DNA of 64,000 nucleotides from Pseudomonas viridiflava (GCF_900602065.1 NZ_UWFN01000347.1:124001-188000); one strand, 5' to 3'. Counted from the first letter of the stretch, positions 28,051-36,262 are shown. Numbers and translations are program-made. Notes: a model not told the origin generated them from the sequence alone.

Positions 28051-28060
28051 CCCCCCCCCC
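28051..28060. repeat. Homopolymer C10 tract
   Basis: Ten consecutive C residues just beyond the stop of the DUF6527 gene. It does not lie in a coding frame that I support. Could be slippage-prone or an assembly-sensitive site. Confidence 0.9.
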
Positions 28061-28068
28061 GACAGTGA

Positions 28069-28524
28069 TCAGAGACCAAGCCACGATTTAAGCCGAGCCC
28101 AGATACTACTCGTTGGGGGAGTCGTACTCGGGTTTCGTTCGCTGGATAACGGCGGGGCATCGGATCGAACCTTCGTTTCGGAGCCATAGTGTGCAGCTTT
28201 GGCCATCTTGTCGCGCAGCCGCTCATCCTCGATCCTGGCTTGCGACCAAGGCCCAGCCTCCACGACGCGACCTCTTTGGACGATGTAATGCGATCTGCAA
28301 TTCTGATTCCAGTTACCTACCGACGGGTGAAGCGAGATGGATTCCCCATCAAACGTCATCCTCCAGTCGGTCGGGGTAAAAGGAGTTACAACACGCTCGC
28401 CGCAACCACAGCAGCACGAATGCACTGCGGTTGCGTAGTCCATCGAGATGTACAGAATGCCGGACTCCAATTCGCGAGGAACATTTCGCACGAAACGGTG
28501 CTCAAGGCTGAGATACCGAATCAT
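28069..28524 (-). CDS. DUF6527-family protein (BubE-like, predicted Ubl-processing partner)
   Basis: 151 residues. Family marks: a Cys-rich knuckle CCCGCGE (37-43), DWRMTFDGESISLHPSVGNW (53-72) and CRSHY (76-80). The C-terminal 40 residues are low-complexity and end in a short amphipathic stretch. DUF6527 proteins accompany bacterial ubiquitin-like pathways and are thought to act as peptidases on the Ubl, with the S-H pair in CRSHY the obvious candidate site; I cannot verify this here. The start overlaps the E1 stop as ATGA, the last gene of the operon. Confidence 0.85.
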   Translation of the reverse strand: MIRYLSLEHRFVRNVPRELESGILYISMDYATAVHSCCCGCGERVVTPFTPTDWRMTFDGESISLHPSVGNWNQNCRSHYIVQRGRVVEAGPWSQARIEDERLRDKMAKAAHYGSETKVRSDAPPLSSERNPSTTPPTSSIWARLKSWLGL

Positions 28525-29702
28525 GATTGGTCACCGTTGAGCAGCATGCCTCCATCAGTCGTGTAGGTGCTATGATGCTCGCGTTCTAGGTCTCGGTAGA
28601 ATCCGCGCAACTTTTTCCACTTCACAACAGCAAGGCATGCATTCAGGGCATTGAGGTCGGCCACTTGGATATTTGACGCGTACAGATCTTCGCCCCCGCC
28701 TCCAGCAAAAGAGATACGTCCCGCATGCACGTGGTCGCGTTGTGCTGGCGTACTCGCCGTGACGCGCAGTATTCCCCCCAAACTGCCGTTGTTGAGTTCA
28801 AGTCCCATCCCGACATCAATAAATGCGACGCCAAGTGCCTCTAGTTTCGTAACCACCGCTCTCTTTTCCTCACCGGCATCCATACTGATGAAAGCGAACG
28901 TAATGCCGTCAAGTAGCCCCAATGTCTCCGGTCTCATCTTCACTGGGTGAGCCACTATCCCGCGGTGCATCCGTTCATAGATATTCTTGAGGTAGAACAC
29001 CTTTTTGGGAGCATCACGCAACTCTTCGAGCGATGGAGCTCCAGGGGCGCGAAACGCGTTGTGCGACAGAAAGTCATCATCATCGAAAAGACGGATCTCC
29101 TTAACCGGTGTTTTCGCAACCAGGTCGAGGATGTATCCCCCAGTTCCTCCCGCGCCCAGAATCCCTACCACCTCACCTTCCAGCTTACTGGCGAGCGCCC
29201 CCAGGCCAACACGACTGGATGCGGTATCGAGATAGTTGAAGACGCTGACCTCATCTTCATCATCCGTACCCCGGATCAAGCGCGGGCTGATACCCGGCTG
29301 AAGAACCGCCGCAGGCCCCGCCAAGATGGTCGCGTATGTAGCCATCTTGGTGTAGTAGTCAGGGTATCCGTCGGCATTGGGCTTACTGGAGAAACTGTGC
29401 TTCGCAGTAAGTCCGTACCCGAGATCCGTATTGGGCGCCGCGTGCGAGATGCCTGGCAATGGCGTCCCAACTGCGCTGCAAGGGAAGTCACCATCCCAAT
29501 GGATTACATGGGTCTCCGGCTTACGGGTCCGGTCTCCAGCCAAATCCAGGTTAGACACCAACGTTCCTGTGCGTACGCGGCATTGAGAGTCGACATATGG
29601 TACCTCCCGCATTACAAGGAGGTTTCCTTGTATGCGTACGAAATACCCCTCAGCTCGCAACCGAGCCAAATCCGCATTAAGACTGAACAGTGCGTGTGAC
29701 AT
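28521..29702 (-). CDS. ThiF/E1-like adenylyltransferase with N-terminal DUF6791-type domain
   Basis: 393 residues from the ATG at 29700-29702, inside the end of the Ubl gene. Residues 1-160 form an extra domain containing HVIHWDGDFPCSAVGTPL (Cys75) and HSFSSKPNADGYPDYY, which I recall as DUF6791, found before ThiF domains. Residues 165-360 are the E1 core: GILGAGGTGG (180-189) for ATP, FDDDDFLSHNAFR (206-218) for Mg/ATP and the Arg finger. A Cys at 356 (NACLAV) lies late. It should adenylate the Ubl C-terminus. Which Cys, if any, carries a thioester is open. An upstream ATG (29780) would overlap the Ubl gene by 104 bases and is unlikely. Confidence 0.88.
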   Translation of the reverse strand: MSHALFSLNADLARLRAEGYFVRIQGNLLVMREVPYVDSQCRVRTGTLVSNLDLAGDRTRKPETHVIHWDGDFPCSAVGTPLPGISHAAPNTDLGYGLTAKHSFSSKPNADGYPDYYTKMATYATILAGPAAVLQPGISPRLIRGTDDEDEVSVFNYLDTASSRVGLGALASKLEGEVVGILGAGGTGGYILDLVAKTPVKEIRLFDDDDFLSHNAFRAPGAPSLEELRDAPKKVFYLKNIYERMHRGIVAHPVKMRPETLGLLDGITFAFISMDAGEEKRAVVTKLEALGVAFIDVGMGLELNNGSLGGILRVTASTPAQRDHVHAGRISFAGGGGEDLYASNIQVADLNALNACLAVVKWKKLRGFYRDLEREHHSTYTTDGGMLLNGDQS

Positions 29703-30426
29703 TGAAGATCGTCCCTTGTTTTTTGACTTCAACGGAACCGCCTTCGGCGAGCTCACCAGCGTGTGGGTGCGAGGCAGCATTACGGTAGGTCATCGAAAAC
29801 TTCACGTTGGCTTCTGCCGGCGCATTCGGATGCGACAACTTGACCACCTGCTCGAAAGTGACATGCTTGTCCGGTACGACCTCTTCGACAGCGTTGACCA
29901 CGATGACGTAGCCTTTTTGCGGCCGCAGGGCAGTCACGAATCGCTCGATGCCTGGAGCGTCCAAGTTGATCTGCTCTTCGGGTTCAATGAGACGGTCTTC
30001 ACCGCCCCTAACCTCCAGAAAGATCGCTTCTTCAGGCAGGACGTCGACCAAACCATACAGAACACTGGCGTCCAAGGTTGGATGCCCCCAAGCCATTTGC
30101 CGGTCATTCAGGACGAATTTGAAGTCACGATCAGATTTGAACGCGATGAAGCGTTCGGCGCCCTTGCCGCGCAAATCCACCGTTTCGTCAGGACGTACGT
30201 CCTCGAAGTCGCCTGAAACAAGCAAGGCGTAGAGGATGTAATCGCTACTACGGTCAAGGCCGGCGCTGTCCAGAATTTGCCGACCCGTCGGAACGGGATC
30301 GGGTACGTCAATGTCGCGGAAGCTGAGCCCTTCCAAGCCAAAACGAATGCGATAGGCGGAAGCTTCTCGCAATGGACGACCCTCACGGATTGCGTCGCCA
30401 ACGTCTTCAAAATGTGTATTTTTCAT
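29677..30426 (-). CDS. Multi-ubiquitin-like protein, three tandem Ubl repeats
   Basis: 249 residues from the ATG at 30424-30426, preceded by AGGGGAC; an ATG ten codons upstream is weaker. Three beta-grasp repeats of about 75 residues: about 25-99 (YRIRFGLEGLSF, PTGRQILDSAGL, ETVDL, ERF), about 100-170 (FKFVLNDRQMAW, QINLDAPGIERF) and about 171-249 (GYVIVVNAVEEV, ending TRTVQS). The ETVDL...G.ERF pattern is that of the multiubiquitin family (PF14452 from memory). There is no C-terminal Gly-Gly. It ends 26 bases inside the E1 gene, so the two are coupled. Probably the modifier of the system. Confidence 0.88.
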   Translation of the reverse strand: MKNTHFEDVGDAIREGRPLREASAYRIRFGLEGLSFRDIDVPDPVPTGRQILDSAGLDRSSDYILYALLVSGDFEDVRPDETVDLRGKGAERFIAFKSDRDFKFVLNDRQMAWGHPTLDASVLYGLVDVLPEEAIFLEVRGGEDRLIEPEEQINLDAPGIERFVTALRPQKGYVIVVNAVEEVVPDKHVTFEQVVKLSHPNAPAEANVKFSMTYRNAASHPHAGELAEGGSVEVKKQGTIFNVTRTVQS

Positions 30427-30507
30427 ACAGTCCCCTAGCGTGATGTGGCGACTCATTTCGCCTACATCCCACTAATCGGACCGACTGGCTCTCGCCGGTA
30501 AACTTTT

Positions 30508-33500
30508 TTAAAAAAGCTTGGAGAGCGCACCTGCAGGGACTTCGCCGCAGACGAAGAAGGCCGGACAGTTCGGGCAGGTGGCATCCGACGCGTTCGTTCG
30601 GAACTGGCCACCTCGGATTTCGCGAAAAATCTCAGCGATTTTTACCTGTCGGTTACTCAGCTCTCTTGACGACAGTTTCAATGGCTTGCTCTCAGCATCC
30701 GCGAGGTAAAGCAGTTCCAGCTCGGCGTCTGGGAAAACCGACTGGACTGCGAGTATCAATGCCGCGGAGCCCACATCCTTACCAACATTGCTAGGCGCGT
30801 GGCCTGTTCTGACTCGGCGTACTATTCGCTTTCCATTTCTCAATAGTATTTCGTCTGGCGTCACCTCAACTTCATGGCCGTCCACCACAATTCGAAGCGC
30901 CGTCGACGCCTCAACTTGCGCACCGGCCCTCGACTCCATGAAGTATTGGAGCATGCTAGAGGCCATCGCACGGTAGTCGTCGACATAGCCATGATCCGCA
31001 AGCCCGCGAATCACAAATGCTTGGGAAAGCTGCTCCTCCCAATCGCTTACCGGAAGGTTGCCCTGCGCTACAAGCTTGCGATAGACGTCCCGAATGGCCT
31101 CATGCATTTGCATGAATGAGTTCATCTTGCGTTTGCCACCAACCTGAAGCAGATGCGTATAGAAGAAGCGCCGCGCGCAAGAATCGTAAAGCGATACCGC
31201 GTCGGAACTAAAACGTGGAACTCCAGTAAACACAATGGGTATCGCCACTGAGTCTGGGGCGGGAGGCAATACGGTCTTAGGCGTGACAGCACATTGCTTT
31301 ACAAGGCCAATCCGATCGAGGTACGGCGAGAGTGCGCGTGTGCGCCCATTCGATGCTGCGGTTGCTCCATAGAACGACAGAGAGGTTTTCGCACGGGACA
31401 TGGCGACGTAAAACAAGCACTCTTGTTCCTCATTGTGGGCCGCCCGTGTAACGTCATCCGTACCACCTTGAGCACCAGCGACCATGTTCGAAGGCGGAGG
31501 GCATTTTGATGTCCGATATGCTCCTGGGATGGAGTCTTTGTTAACGCCAGCGATGTGAACCGCCGGAAACTCCAGTCCTTTAGAGCCATGGATTGTCATC
31601 AATCGGACGGCATCAATCCCCTGAGCAGCAGAGGGGAGCTGCCTCAAGTCCCTATCATCCCGCAGTCGTAGCAGCCTCCTTATACGATCAGAAAGCCGCT
31701 GAATAGGGAGACCCTGCCCATTGGGTTGTGCACGGACGAAGTTCATGAATTGCCAAATCGCGATACCTCGCGCCTGGTCGGAAACCTCTGACGAAGAAGC
31801 AACACGAGCTGCCAATCTTGTCCGGTCGAGCAAAATAGTTGTCAGCACCTTCCAAGGTTGAGAGCTAGCGTCAAAGCCTGCCAATGCGGAATTGAGCTCA
31901 GAAAGTGCTGATTGGCCAGCAGACGTCAGTTCTACTGGCGAGATGACGCGCCAAGCTCCGACATCCGAATTGACTTCTCTCAGAGTCTCAAAAATCCGAA
32001 CAACATCCTCTAAACACATCGCAAATTCGGGAAAACAAGCGGCCCGGATAAAACCCATCGCGCGTCGATCCACAAGCAGCGAGAGTATCGAAACCAAGTC
32101 CTTAACCTCTGGACGCTCGAAGAGGCTTCCAAGGAACAGCACTGGGATACCAGCTCGCTCAAGCTCACGCCCAACGTCCGAAAGTCGATCATTGCCGCGG
32201 CAGAGAACCGCTTGGTCCCGATAACTGTAACCCGACGTTAGAAGCTCTTGAATGCGGTCAGCGATCGCAGGAGTCAGGAGGGAACCGTTATCCACCGTGA
32301 TGACTTCGGGGAGACTTCCAGATCGCCCGCAGTCTGCCTCAAGACTTTCGTCTCCATCGGCCGTCGACATTCCTGCGGCAAAAGCAGAGCACGCTTCGAC
32401 GATCTCACCTACAGAACGGTAGTTGATCTTCAGTCGGTCTCGCACAGCACCCGGAAAATCTTCGCGCCCAAACCGGGCCATGTTGAAGGACGAGGCACCT
32501 CGAAACCGATAGATCGACTGCTTGGCGTCCCCCACCACCCAGAGGTTTGTACCGGATGGTTTGAGTGCTTTGAGAAGTCGAACGCTGCTGTGGTTCACAT
32601 CTTGGTACTCGTCGACCAGGATGTGATCATAGTCATTCTGCAACTGCGTCCGTACAGCTTCATCCCCCTCTAACAGCTGGACTGGGCGCATAACCAGATC
32701 GCCAAAGTCGACACAATTTGCGAGTGCTTTGAGCTCTTCGTAGCGCGCGTAAACCTTGGCGACCTCCGTAGCTTTTTCAGCAGCCTCTACTGCGCTTGGG
32801 TCATCTGCCGTTTCTGCCATTGCATTGGCTAAGTCAAGGTACCCTTCCGGATCGACAACTTCGTCCTTAGCGCGCGACACCGCAGTTAGGATGTCAGCAG
32901 CAGTTTGGGATGGATCGTAGAGGTTGCTATAGTGAGTCAGGCCTAGCCTAGGAAATTCATTCTCAAGCAGCTCTACGGCTTCGGTTCGATCCATTAGACG
33001 AGGATCAACCGGTAGGCCACAACGGTCGTTGAATCGCCTGAGAATATCGAGGCCAAAACTATGGAAGGTGCCGATGCAAAGAGCCGCTGTTTCCTTGGGC
33101 CGCTTTAACGCAATTCGTTCGGACATTTCGGCAGCGGCTTTGTTCGAGAACGTTAGGAGAAGGATTCGCCGTGGATCAACCCCATCGTCGAGTAGGCTCT
33201 CAACCCGCGCCACGAGCGTACGCGTTTTTCCAGTACCAGGCCCAGCTTGGAGAAGAAACGCGCCCCCCCGATGAGAGGCCGCAATACGTTGCTCATCATT
33301 GAGAGGGATTTCGACCGGAGCTTCTGGAGTAACGGCTGGCACAGGAGGAAGCAGAAGCGCATCTAGCATTTGCTGCGCGATCACTTCGAAGGGAGCCCCC
33401 AATCGAGTTGCGATCTCAGAACATGTTTGGCGTTGAGTCAGGTGCAGCTCGACGACTCGACTCCTCGGCAATAGCAGCTCTCTTGCGAAAAGGTCCATCT

Positions 33501-33894
33501 GGACCTCCCGACGTTGCCGGCGGCTGTAATCGACGACCCGCTCTATACCAACTGGCGAAACCTCAGAGGTTCGTGCGGGATCGATTTGAAATACATCGCC
33601 CTCCTCATCTTCACCGTCGCCTAAAACTGCGTGCCCAATCTCATGGGCGATCAGGAAAGCCTGCTCGAACGGTGTTCCTGAGTTCTCATGAACGATCAGT
33701 TGTAACTCAGCGTCGAAAGTCGCTCGTGCTCCGTCAAGAATCGAGGCGCCGGGGACACACGACTCAACCGTGATGCCACGCCTCTCCGCAATCTCTCTCG
33801 CGAACTGATAGGGAGACCAAGGATCACTGCCCTGCTCGATCGCTTCCTCATGCAGGCGCTCTGCGCGCTGACGAGCGAGTTCTATATGATCCAT
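30508..33894 (-). CDS. IrrE/ImmA peptidase - UvrD helicase - RecB-like C-terminal domain fusion
   Basis: 1128 residues. Residues 1-180: ImmA/IrrE zinc-peptidase domain with HEIGH (84-88). Residues 195-870: superfamily 1A helicase with Walker A GPGTGKT (218-224), DEYQDVN (428-434), GDAKQSIYRFRG (455-466), MTIHGSKGLEFPAVH and YVAMSRAKTSL. Residues about 900-1128: AddB/Cas4-like domain with one Cys in YDSCARRFFY and three in CPNCPAFFVC (C1107, C1110, C1116), a likely 4Fe-4S ligand set. The place where D-(D/E)xK should lie reads HEVEVTPDE...RRVRTGHA (1007-1032) and lacks the D and the K, so nuclease activity is doubtful. Starts two bases after the upstream gene. Confidence 0.9.
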   Translation of the reverse strand: MDHIELARQRAERLHEEAIEQGSDPWSPYQFAREIAERRGITVESCVPGASILDGARATFDAELQLIVHENSGTPFEQAFLIAHEIGHAVLGDGEDEEGDVFQIDPARTSEVSPVGIERVVDYSRRQRREVQMDLFARELLLPRSRVVELHLTQRQTCSEIATRLGAPFEVIAQQMLDALLLPPVPAVTPEAPVEIPLNDEQRIAASHRGGAFLLQAGPGTGKTRTLVARVESLLDDGVDPRRILLLTFSNKAAAEMSERIALKRPKETAALCIGTFHSFGLDILRRFNDRCGLPVDPRLMDRTEAVELLENEFPRLGLTHYSNLYDPSQTAADILTAVSRAKDEVVDPEGYLDLANAMAETADDPSAVEAAEKATEVAKVYARYEELKALANCVDFGDLVMRPVQLLEGDEAVRTQLQNDYDHILVDEYQDVNHSSVRLLKALKPSGTNLWVVGDAKQSIYRFRGASSFNMARFGREDFPGAVRDRLKINYRSVGEIVEACSAFAAGMSTADGDESLEADCGRSGSLPEVITVDNGSLLTPAIADRIQELLTSGYSYRDQAVLCRGNDRLSDVGRELERAGIPVLFLGSLFERPEVKDLVSILSLLVDRRAMGFIRAACFPEFAMCLEDVVRIFETLREVNSDVGAWRVISPVELTSAGQSALSELNSALAGFDASSQPWKVLTTILLDRTRLAARVASSSEVSDQARGIAIWQFMNFVRAQPNGQGLPIQRLSDRIRRLLRLRDDRDLRQLPSAAQGIDAVRLMTIHGSKGLEFPAVHIAGVNKDSIPGAYRTSKCPPPSNMVAGAQGGTDDVTRAAHNEEQECLFYVAMSRAKTSLSFYGATAASNGRTRALSPYLDRIGLVKQCAVTPKTVLPPAPDSVAIPIVFTGVPRFSSDAVSLYDSCARRFFYTHLLQVGGKRKMNSFMQMHEAIRDVYRKLVAQGNLPVSDWEEQLSQAFVIRGLADHGYVDDYRAMASSMLQYFMESRAGAQVEASTALRIVVDGHEVEVTPDEILLRNGKRIVRRVRTGHAPSNVGKDVGSAALILAVQSVFPDAELELLYLADAESKPLKLSSRELSNRQVKIAEIFREIRGGQFRTNASDATCPNCPAFFVCGEVPAGALSKLF

Positions 33895-33896
33895 GG

Positions 33897-34466
33897 TTAG
33901 TCATCGCCCTGGAGGATCCGTGAAATGCTTTCCTCATCCAGTCCTGATTCCTTGAGCAGACGCTCAAGCGGAACTTTTTCGGCTGCGAGTGGCTTGTCAT
34001 CAGATTTGTTTGCACGAAGCGCCGATGCTTGGGCTGGCAAAGCGAGAAATGACTGAACAACGGAAACTGATGCATTCAATGCTCTAGCTAATCGCGCAAG
34101 AAACCTCTCTGGCAATACCACCGAATCTATTCGTCGCTCGCGAATAGCTACGCCAACTTGGATAGGCAACCCGAGCTCCCTCGCTGCTTTAGCAAAAACC
34201 TTCGGCGGTGCCGACTGCAAGAGCTCCACAGTCACAACGGAGTCGCGAAGCCGCCCCATCTTAGCGCTCACAGCAGCAAGCTCGTTGGCACTGAGAGGAA
34301 GATCCTCATAGACCTCGCGGGACAGCTCCCTTGCAAGATCCACGAGTTCGATAGCGAATTGAGGATAATCTGACAGGTATCGTCTGAGTACGTCAGTTCC
34401 TGGCTCGTAGTCCATTGCGAAAGCGTTCATAACGTCTTCGCTAGCAATTGGCGAACGAATAGTCAT
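33897..34466 (-). CDS. Putative regulator paired with the IrrE protease
   Basis: 189 residues, helical, acidic. The middle (KVFAKAARELGLPIQVGVAIRERRI) and the following ERFLARLARALNASVSVVQSFLA look like helix-turn-helix or XRE-like elements, and the C-terminus carries LERLLKESGLDEESISRIL. It is sandwiched between a sigma-like gene (TAATG overlap) and the IrrE fusion (2-base gap). ImmA/IrrE peptidases typically cleave a co-encoded repressor, so this is the natural substrate candidate. An anti-sigma role is equally possible. Confidence 0.7.
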   Translation of the reverse strand: MTIRSPIASEDVMNAFAMDYEPGTDVLRRYLSDYPQFAIELVDLARELSREVYEDLPLSANELAAVSAKMGRLRDSVVTVELLQSAPPKVFAKAARELGLPIQVGVAIRERRIDSVVLPERFLARLARALNASVSVVQSFLALPAQASALRANKSDDKPLAAEKVPLERLLKESGLDEESISRILQGDD

Positions 34467-35224
34467 TACAGTTTCCCCTTGAGTTCAAGGCGCGACCGCA
34501 GACTTGCGAAAGCTTTGTCACGGTACGTACGGATAGTCTTTTCACTCTTACCCAGCGTTTTACTGATGGTGACGGCAGAGGGATCTTTCGAGTCGATAGG
34601 AATGTCATGGCGGATCATCTCGATGATTCTTTTTTGGATTTCAGGTAGACCATCAATCGCATCATCGAGCTGAAGCCGGTAAGTTTTTTGATCGAGCTCG
34701 GTTGGATCAAAGGGTTCGTAGCCACCGATAGCAGCTATAGGGAGAGCCCCTTCGTCCTCGTCCACCTCTAGCTCGTCAAAGCGATTCTCATGCTTCCAAT
34801 GGCGATCACGCGCATCCTTTCGGTCCCTGGCGACAGCCGAGTTGAAATTGATCTCGTAGTAGTCCAGACGGTCGTCATACGCCACTCGGTCGCTAAGTAG
34901 CAGATCAATGAAATGGTCAGCCACATCATCTCGGATGTTTGCGTTCGTAAGCGAAGCGTCATCAGCGCGCGGCAGGAGAAGGTGGAGACGCTCAAGCAAG
35001 CGCTCGGTGAGTGTTTCACGATGAATTCCGGATTCTACATTTCGCACAAAATGCACCAACGCTTCCGGCGAGACAAAATCGGGAGAGGTCCGCGAGCAGT
35101 CGGACGCTCTACGCTCAAGCTCAGCAGCGCCTATGACCTCGAGCTCTTGGATTTCAGCTTCGACGGCCGGACGTCGGGAATACAGCGTTCCATCAAGTTT
35201 GACCTTACGAAGGGGACGTGCCAC
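34466..35224 (-). CDS. Sigma-70 region 4-like transcription factor
   Basis: 252 residues from the GTG at 35222-35224, chosen because AAGGAG lies six bases upstream; an ATG at 35278 lacks a site. The C-terminus (about 184-248) is a region 4-like helix-turn-helix: LDDAIDGLPEIQKRIIEMI then AVTISKTLGKSEKTIRTYRDKAFASLR. The N-terminal 180 residues contain an acidic linker, with HFIDLLLSDRVAYDDRLDYYEINFNSAVARD resembling a degenerate region 2. First gene of the operon, so it probably controls the operon itself. Confidence 0.78.
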   Translation of the reverse strand: MARPLRKVKLDGTLYSRRPAVEAEIQELEVIGAAELERRASDCSRTSPDFVSPEALVHFVRNVESGIHRETLTERLLERLHLLLPRADDASLTNANIRDDVADHFIDLLLSDRVAYDDRLDYYEINFNSAVARDRKDARDRHWKHENRFDELEVDEDEGALPIAAIGGYEPFDPTELDQKTYRLQLDDAIDGLPEIQKRIIEMIRHDIPIDSKDPSAVTISKTLGKSEKTIRTYRDKAFASLRSRLELKGKL

Positions 35225-36262
35225 GACTACTCCTTTTTCTCGTGTCCAAGACCTTCTGTTCGGCCCTGAATGTAACATCGGAGCAGTGTTTGATCACAGC
35301 TGTATCAGCGGATGGCGAGTACATCTTTCGATCTTCAGCATGAAGGGCTGTTGTGCCCGCCAGTTCCGCAGACGCGACCACCTTTATAGCTAGATTTTTC
35401 ATGAGTAATCGAAGCTCTTACTTCCCTCAAGCCCCAATGTATGCAGGAATTCCTGCTACCAGGCGTCACGATGTCCAGTATCGCCATCAGCCATGGCATC
35501 AACTCCCACATCATTCTCAGGAGGCCGCCGATCTACCTCGACAAGTATCCCGCGCCAGTGCCAGCGTATGTGCCGCGGTAGCTGGTGCACAAACGGCACG
35601 CTGATGAAGCGATAGTTTTCTCACCGCCATGCCGAGTAAGTGTTGCCAAGCAGCAACTCCCCGATTCGATTCCACTAAATTCCATAACTAGCTGATTTCT
35701 TTGTAGCTATCCTTTGAGGTACACTCAAAAATCCACCAAATTCCAGCCCCGCGAATCCCCTGCCCTCACAGCAAGAAACCGTTCGTCTGGTGCCGCACCA
35801 TGCGCAACATCGAAAGAGGTTCATATAAATGGGCGCTTTTTGTGCTCACTTCATTTTTTTCAAAGCTACCGAAGGCGGTATGACAGGCATTGCAATATTG
35901 GAATCAGCCTAGCCCAAAGTGGTGCCCAGAATCCCCGAGTGATTGACCAGATTGTTCATTGCACATAACCTGCCCCCAACACACTCGCCACACGTCCTAC
36001 TCAACGAGTAGGGTCCTGCCTATAGGCAGGCGTGCAAAAGGCGAGTTTTTTTCGTCTGGAGTTCTTACCGTGATTAAGAGGGCTCCTGTAAAAATCCTCC
36101 CTTTGAAGAAGCCGCTTTAACTCCCCTTGCCGCCCACCTGCCCGTAAAATCTCCCAAACTACTCAACAATCAGAAACAACCTTCAGCCCCAAAACCCGAG
36201 CTCTGTAGGACCCTTCTGAAAATTCAGGATATGCTCTGCATCCGCTTGTAGATGCCTGACGT
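35225..36262. other. Island-chromosome junction region without a clear gene
   Basis: About 1 kb. The minus-strand promoter of the ubiquitin-like operon should lie in the first 200 bases; I found no clear -35/-10 pair. Candidate attR CTGGTGCCGCACCAT at 35787-35801. A short stem CCTGCC/GGCAGG at 36015-36030 precedes a T7 run near 36045. No supported coding region. Confidence 0.5.

Larger units (their letters stand above)
20752..35802. mobile_element. Genomic island at tRNA-Thr (right end uncertain)
   Basis: The left end abuts the tRNA-Thr 3' end. Inside are two tyrosine recombinases, IS fragments, low-GC orphan genes and the ubiquitin-like operon, none of which belongs to the conserved pil-pyr-pro neighbourhood. 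For the right end I can point only to CTGGTGCCGCACCAT at 35787-35801, which matches the tRNA end CTGGTGCCGGCACCAT except for one missing G, and to a terminator-like GGCGAGTTTTTTTCG near 36040. Either could be a decayed attR. The true boundary may lie anywhere from 35.3 to 36.2 kb. Confidence 0.6.

Noticed and set aside
35714..35968. 84-codon plus-strand open frame in the junction region
   Set aside because: No ribosome site, no domain, and it spans the candidate attR.
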